Assembly (NCBI GenBank): GCA_017522915.1
Contig: JAFWXX010000016.1
Span: forward strand, 1-47,742
Direction: 5' to 3'
Length of the DNA stretch: 47,742 bases
Origin: Bacteroidaceae bacterium
Lineage (GTDB): Bacteria > Bacteroidota > Bacteroidia > Bacteroidales > Bacteroidaceae
The notes under the pieces are model-generated. The model saw only the letters and a program-made list of their open reading frames with translations. It made no database searches and had not been told where the DNA came from. A program made the translations under genes and the position numbers. This document shows, piece after piece, positions 45,601-47,742 of this stretch. Each line of letters starts with the position of its first letter. The stretch's first letter is position 1.

Positions 45601-46435
45601 GAGGAGTAACCGTGTCAGAACAGAAAGGGTTGACAATTTGTTGCAGGATTCCATTTTCTTTGCGCAATGTGAGCATGAATTCGATATCGCCGAGATCTAC
45701 TACAACAAGAAGAACTACAAGAAAGCACTCTCAATATACATGGAGCTGTCACAATATAACTTTCCTCCGGCTTTTTGCAGGATAGGCGAGTTCTATCTGA
45801 AAGGCATTAACCAGAAGACACGATATGACCTTGCGGCACGTTTCTTTGAACGTGGTGCAGAGTTAGGAGTCCCTGGTTGCTACTATGAACTGTCCCAGAT
45901 GCACAGACAGGGTCTCTACTACGGGCGGGATAGAGTAAAGGAAGTCGAACTATTGGAATTTGCCACCGAACTTCATGAGCCACGCGCTTTACTTCAGTTT
46001 GGACAATATCTGCTCATAGGCGAGGTCGTTGAGAAGGATACACTGCGTGCTACCGGACTTCTGCGTGAGTGTGCACTGGCAGACAATCCTGAAGCTATGT
46101 ATGAGTATGCAAGACTGATGATGGCATTGGAATGTGAAAAAGATTCCGTATTTGGTACTCCATTGCAATGTATGGAATCTGCAGCAGAACACGGCTCAAA
46201 GGATGCTATGGCGTGGATGGTAGAGCATGTGGAGGACAATGGTAACTATGAATTGGTGTACCGCTATGCAAGAGAACTTTATGTGCTTGGTGATAAGCGT
46301 GCTACAAAGGTGCTTGCCGATTGCTACTACCACGGCCGTGGCGTGAAACGCAGTAAGCGCCTTGCAAAGGATTTATACCTTGAGGCTGCTGCCGCAGGCA
46401 ATGAGGAGGCAAAGAAAATACTCGAAGATTTATAG
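42656..46435 (+). CDS. Secreted MG2-domain/Sel1-repeat giant 3
   Basis: A 1,259-residue paralogue of the other giants. The signal peptide ends in FLRAQ. The MG2 signature is ERVYLHFDNTAYYLGETIW at about residues 40-58, followed by GFFEVRAYTRYMLNWGGEGIF. ISELRLDYLEEWEYA lies near residue 630. An acidic insert (ESDNEEEQTVLEQE) near 680 is unique to this copy. Sel1 repeats occupy about 1,015-1,259 and end in GRGVKRSKRLAKDLYLEAAAAG. It has no lipobox and no catalytic signature. GC content is higher than in the RADAR region and similar to giants 1 and 2. Confidence 0.8.
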   Translation: MLRKSILIVFVITSIFLRAQTPTDSAALRALMVGRALPQERVYLHFDNTAYYLGETIWFKAFVTSHSDNNPTVLSRVLYVELMSPEGYVVKTDKYRIDDNGTCHGGIYLDPLYLSGFFEVRAYTRYMLNWGGEGIFGRVFPVYDKVNNGDWGFRNIRDRSQGLFANKTFKKKIVPEIRFYPESGHLVDGIESRVVYELTGFDGVDLYDEITIFADNRPLLRTTPEHLGKGSFILTPDLETEYTAKVNITDEKGKKKEYKFGLPRIEQRGCVVSVTEKNDSVNFNVIHSFADDSTIAFAILHRNKLGFYHKIERDSYTMSINKKYLPEGVNRAIVFHGRQPLAERLFFVQHDSLQAGDHQTVKLRVSANDDPLHKLRLLPHDKITLTVEREDGNPLDNETEFALSVSDQSGVQTTSWGYNLYTYLLLGSELKGYIPDAYQYFDPKNPKRKEHLDLVMLTNGWTAYEWAELTVGNFSDIVPPEEGIVVKGDFVFKVRSRKFGNLGSYNVIPQPYRPVRIDFTANDSTIKALVFRTDSAGKFSIVLDDFTGKQSVALSPETYLKHSDRINYAFYMDKYFSPKPRRYSFWQENVGSSIRSQEKSNGGIKKVSASEYLLDEISVEANLKRKLTTTSPISELRLDYLEEWEYATDVTYRNGVYDMPVELYRYNDDTSDVNETQESDNEEEQTVLEQEVAAPECDNNDVLRSEVRHFMRDYAYMYKDVLTVLNVLTSIYKRYDLGWQNWVQPVVIKGNYNYDSIPVPDTEYTHGIDVENMTNFSEVIITSDQKKLKSVDGSPGIWERRAAVYQNKHPYSFFYDGFLSQTGIVYRLSEDDVRIYDPESIDELYLSLDRLWRLNEELHIFENMEHPNNIAYLIPDRRDNKSLIRNDLSVSGSTRRYTSVQGYTVAKQFYSPDYSTMVPDDNDYRRTLLWNPSVKSVDGKLQVELYNSSICNTVAVDVIGYDGNAVFSNDDAIVTREDSCIKRSNRVRTERVDNLLQDSIFFAQCEHEFDIAEIYYNKKNYKKALSIYMELSQYNFPPAFCRIGEFYLKGINQKTRYDLAARFFERGAELGVPGCYYELSQMHRQGLYYGRDRVKEVELLEFATELHEPRALLQFGQYLLIGEVVEKDTLRATGLLRECALADNPEAMYEYARLMMALECEKDSVFGTPLQCMESAAEHGSKDAMAWMVEHVEDNGNYELVYRYARELYVLGDKRATKVLADCYYHGRGVKRSKRLAKDLYLEAAAAGNEEAKKILEDL

Positions 46436-46535
46436 CGGAGTTTCCGATGTATATTATGATGCCTTGGAGTTACCCCTAAGATTATTATTATTAACCCTCG
46501 AACCTTTAAATTTTGTTGAAACAATCTGAGACAGC

Positions 46536-46800
46536 GCACAACATGTGTCCCAACCGCTTTGTACCACTCTACAAGCAGTTCAATATATACAAAGAACAGG
46601 GCGATACGGCAAAGATGGTATGTATTATGGCTACTATAACAGCTTTTGTGTCATGCACAAACGAGGACTTTGAGGACTCTATGCCTGTTGCAGAGATGCA
46701 GAGGAGTGCAATAACAAGGTCTATTGGCGACGAGATTACAATAGAGGAAGTTAAGGCGCGTATGGCCGAACTAAATAATAGATATAATGTAAATTTATAG
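46536..46800 (+). pseudogene. Deletion-fusion remnant: ligase tail joined to lipoprotein start
   Basis: The frame begins with AHNMCPNRFVPLYKQFNIYK, matching residues about 430-450 of the Wzy_C/TPR protein at 35249. It then switches at about 46618 to ITAFVSCTNEDFEDSMPVAE, matching the lipoprotein at 36791, and stops after AELNNRYNVNL. In cassette 2 these two pieces are about 200 bases apart and belong to neighbouring genes, so a deletion has joined them. The frame is open, but it lacks a credible start and a signal peptide. The 388-bp gap 46436-46823 holds only this remnant and a short repeat fragment (46495-46535). Confidence 0.8.
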
Positions 46801-46823
46801 TATGTTTATTTAATTTCAGAAGT

Positions 46824-47504
46824 ATGAGAATAATGCTAACTTGCCGTTATCTAATTACAACAATGTTCATCTGCATTGTAATGCAGAATGGATATTCTGT
46901 AAACCATAAAATGAATATAATGTGTGACAGTATTGTTACCGAGACAAAAACCTACAAGCTACTGCTTGATGAATATGTATTTGCAACTACCGGGCTAAAG
47001 AAGGCAACCCAATTAGAGACTACAATACAGTATCACTTGCTTATGCAGGAATGCTGTCCTAAAAGCTATCTTGAAGCCCAAGTTGCAATGTTTACATTGG
47101 ATATGATAACTAATTATTATCTCTCTGATATTGTCCCTTATGATACAACATTCATTTCAGAGAATAATAAACGACTTGAGGATGCTTTCCGCGAGCGATT
47201 CAAGAATGTTGATTTCGCAGAGTATGACAGGGAACGATATGTTGCATTAGCGAATGATACAATGATGGTGCGTATGAAACGTTCCGACTATTGGGAAGCA
47301 GTGTTCAAAGTAAATAGGGAGTATGCAAATCCCGAGGGTTTTGCTGATGTTGAAAAGGCCATTAAAGAACTGCACAGCAGGTTGGGTCTTGACTGGGATG
47401 AAACAATCTTTGTAGCAAAGAGTGCAATAGAAAGACACAGAGCCGCAGTTAAACATATCTTTACCAATCTAAAAGACGAGATAAACAGAAGATATATAAA
47501 GTAA
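46824..47504 (+). CDS. Secreted helical protein, partner of MG2 giant 4
   Basis: A 226-residue protein I do not recognise. The N-terminus (LTCRYLITTMFICIVMQNGYS) looks like a signal peptide. The rest is predominantly helical and charged, for example EDAFRERFKNVDFAEYDRERY and SAIERHRAAVKHIFTNLKDE. It has no similarity by eye to the partners of giants 1-3, yet it occupies the same slot: its stop is 27 bases before the next giant gene. No shared-motif promoter is seen upstream; the remnant at 46536 lies there instead. A second ATG four codons in (46833) is an alternative start. Confidence 0.7.
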   Translation: MRIMLTCRYLITTMFICIVMQNGYSVNHKMNIMCDSIVTETKTYKLLLDEYVFATTGLKKATQLETTIQYHLLMQECCPKSYLEAQVAMFTLDMITNYYLSDIVPYDTTFISENNKRLEDAFRERFKNVDFAEYDRERYVALANDTMMVRMKRSDYWEAVFKVNREYANPEGFADVEKAIKELHSRLGLDWDETIFVAKSAIERHRAAVKHIFTNLKDEINRRYIK

Positions 47505-47531
47505 ACACCTTACATGTAACAAATCATTACG

Positions 47532-47742
47532 ATGCCAAAATACATACTCTTTATACTATTTACAAGGCTCTGCATATTAGCAGCATGTGCCCAGACACCC
47601 GCCGACAGCGCAGCATTGCGTGCGCTGCAGGTGGGTTATATATTGCCGCCGGAAAGAGTATATCTCCATTTCGACAACACTTCGTACTACTTAGGAGAGA
47701 CAATATGGTTCAAGGCTTTTGTAACCAGCAATAACGATGACC
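47532..47742 (+). CDS. Secreted MG2-domain giant 4 (5' end only)
   Basis: The first 70 codons of another giant, cut by the window edge. A short signal region ends in ILAACAQTP; the cysteine could make this one a lipoprotein (LAAC fits a lipobox), unlike giants 1-3. The MG2 signature ERVYLHFDNTSYYLGETIW follows at about residues 42-60. From 47591 the DNA nearly matches giant 2 from 37661, with identical stretches at the end. The C-terminal Sel1 part is presumed, not seen. Confidence 0.85.
   Translation, partial: MPKYILFILFTRLCILAACAQTPADSAALRALQVGYILPPERVYLHFDNTSYYLGETIWFKAFVTSNNDD

Overview
The window looks like a Bacteroidales chromosome (Bacteroides, Phocaeicola or Prevotella-like). Three things suggest this. 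The promoters fit the Bacteroidetes sigma pattern (TTTG, 19-21 bp, TAnnTTTG). Several families are typical of the phylum: DUF3098, DUF1599, a DoxX/MauE-like protein with a thioredoxin-like end, DUF3244, and MG2-domain giants. Ribosome binding sites are poor. I cannot name the species from sequence alone. I see no tRNA, rRNA, insertion sequence, integrase or CRISPR array.

Region 1 (1-15.6 kb) is ordinary housekeeping DNA. It holds dnaG, a capsule-type glycosyltransferase and a minus-strand operon (dolichol-phosphate-mannose-synthase-like GT2, DUF1599, DoxX-like, tpiA, SPOR protein, folE). After these come miaB, a PspC protein, and a tightly packed plus-strand operon: methyltransferase, ftsX, DUF3098, uppP, truB, queA, folK. 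Two palindromic intergenic elements (2.45-2.59 kb and 8.30-8.47 kb) and two clear terminators between convergent genes lie here.

Region 2 (15.6-28.1 kb) is accessory and AT-richer. It starts with a minus-strand membrane TPR protein with a C-terminal helix-turn-helix, divergent from a small DUF3244 secreted protein. A three-gene unit follows: a PocR-type sensor histidine kinase, a stand-alone receiver and a two-helix coiled-coil membrane protein. Next is a two-gene anti-phage RADAR system, rdrA (P-loop ATPase) and rdrB (adenosine deaminase). RADAR lies between direct repeats of about 300 bp.

Region 3 (28.1-47.7 kb) is a tandem array of cassettes. Each ends in a secreted giant of about 1,260-1,300 residues (N-terminal macroglobulin MG2-like domain, C-terminal Sel1 repeats). 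A small secreted protein or lipoprotein sits only 27-36 bp upstream of each giant. One cassette also carries a transglutaminase-like protein and an O-antigen-ligase/TPR protein. Gene remnants, a deletion-fusion scar, a swapped leader and near-identical 5' ends show active recombination. The last giant runs off the right edge.

The most interesting observation joins regions 2 and 3. Six plus-strand transcription units (DUF3244, the kinase trio, RADAR and three MG2 cassettes) share an upstream motif, RGACA-N3-TCGGAC. In every case it lies 38 bp from the start of a recognisable or degenerate -7 box. RADAR and the kinase genes therefore appear to be wired into the same regulon as the MG2 array, perhaps through duplicated promoter DNA. 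The membrane TPR/HTH protein is the nearest candidate regulator, but that link is inference.
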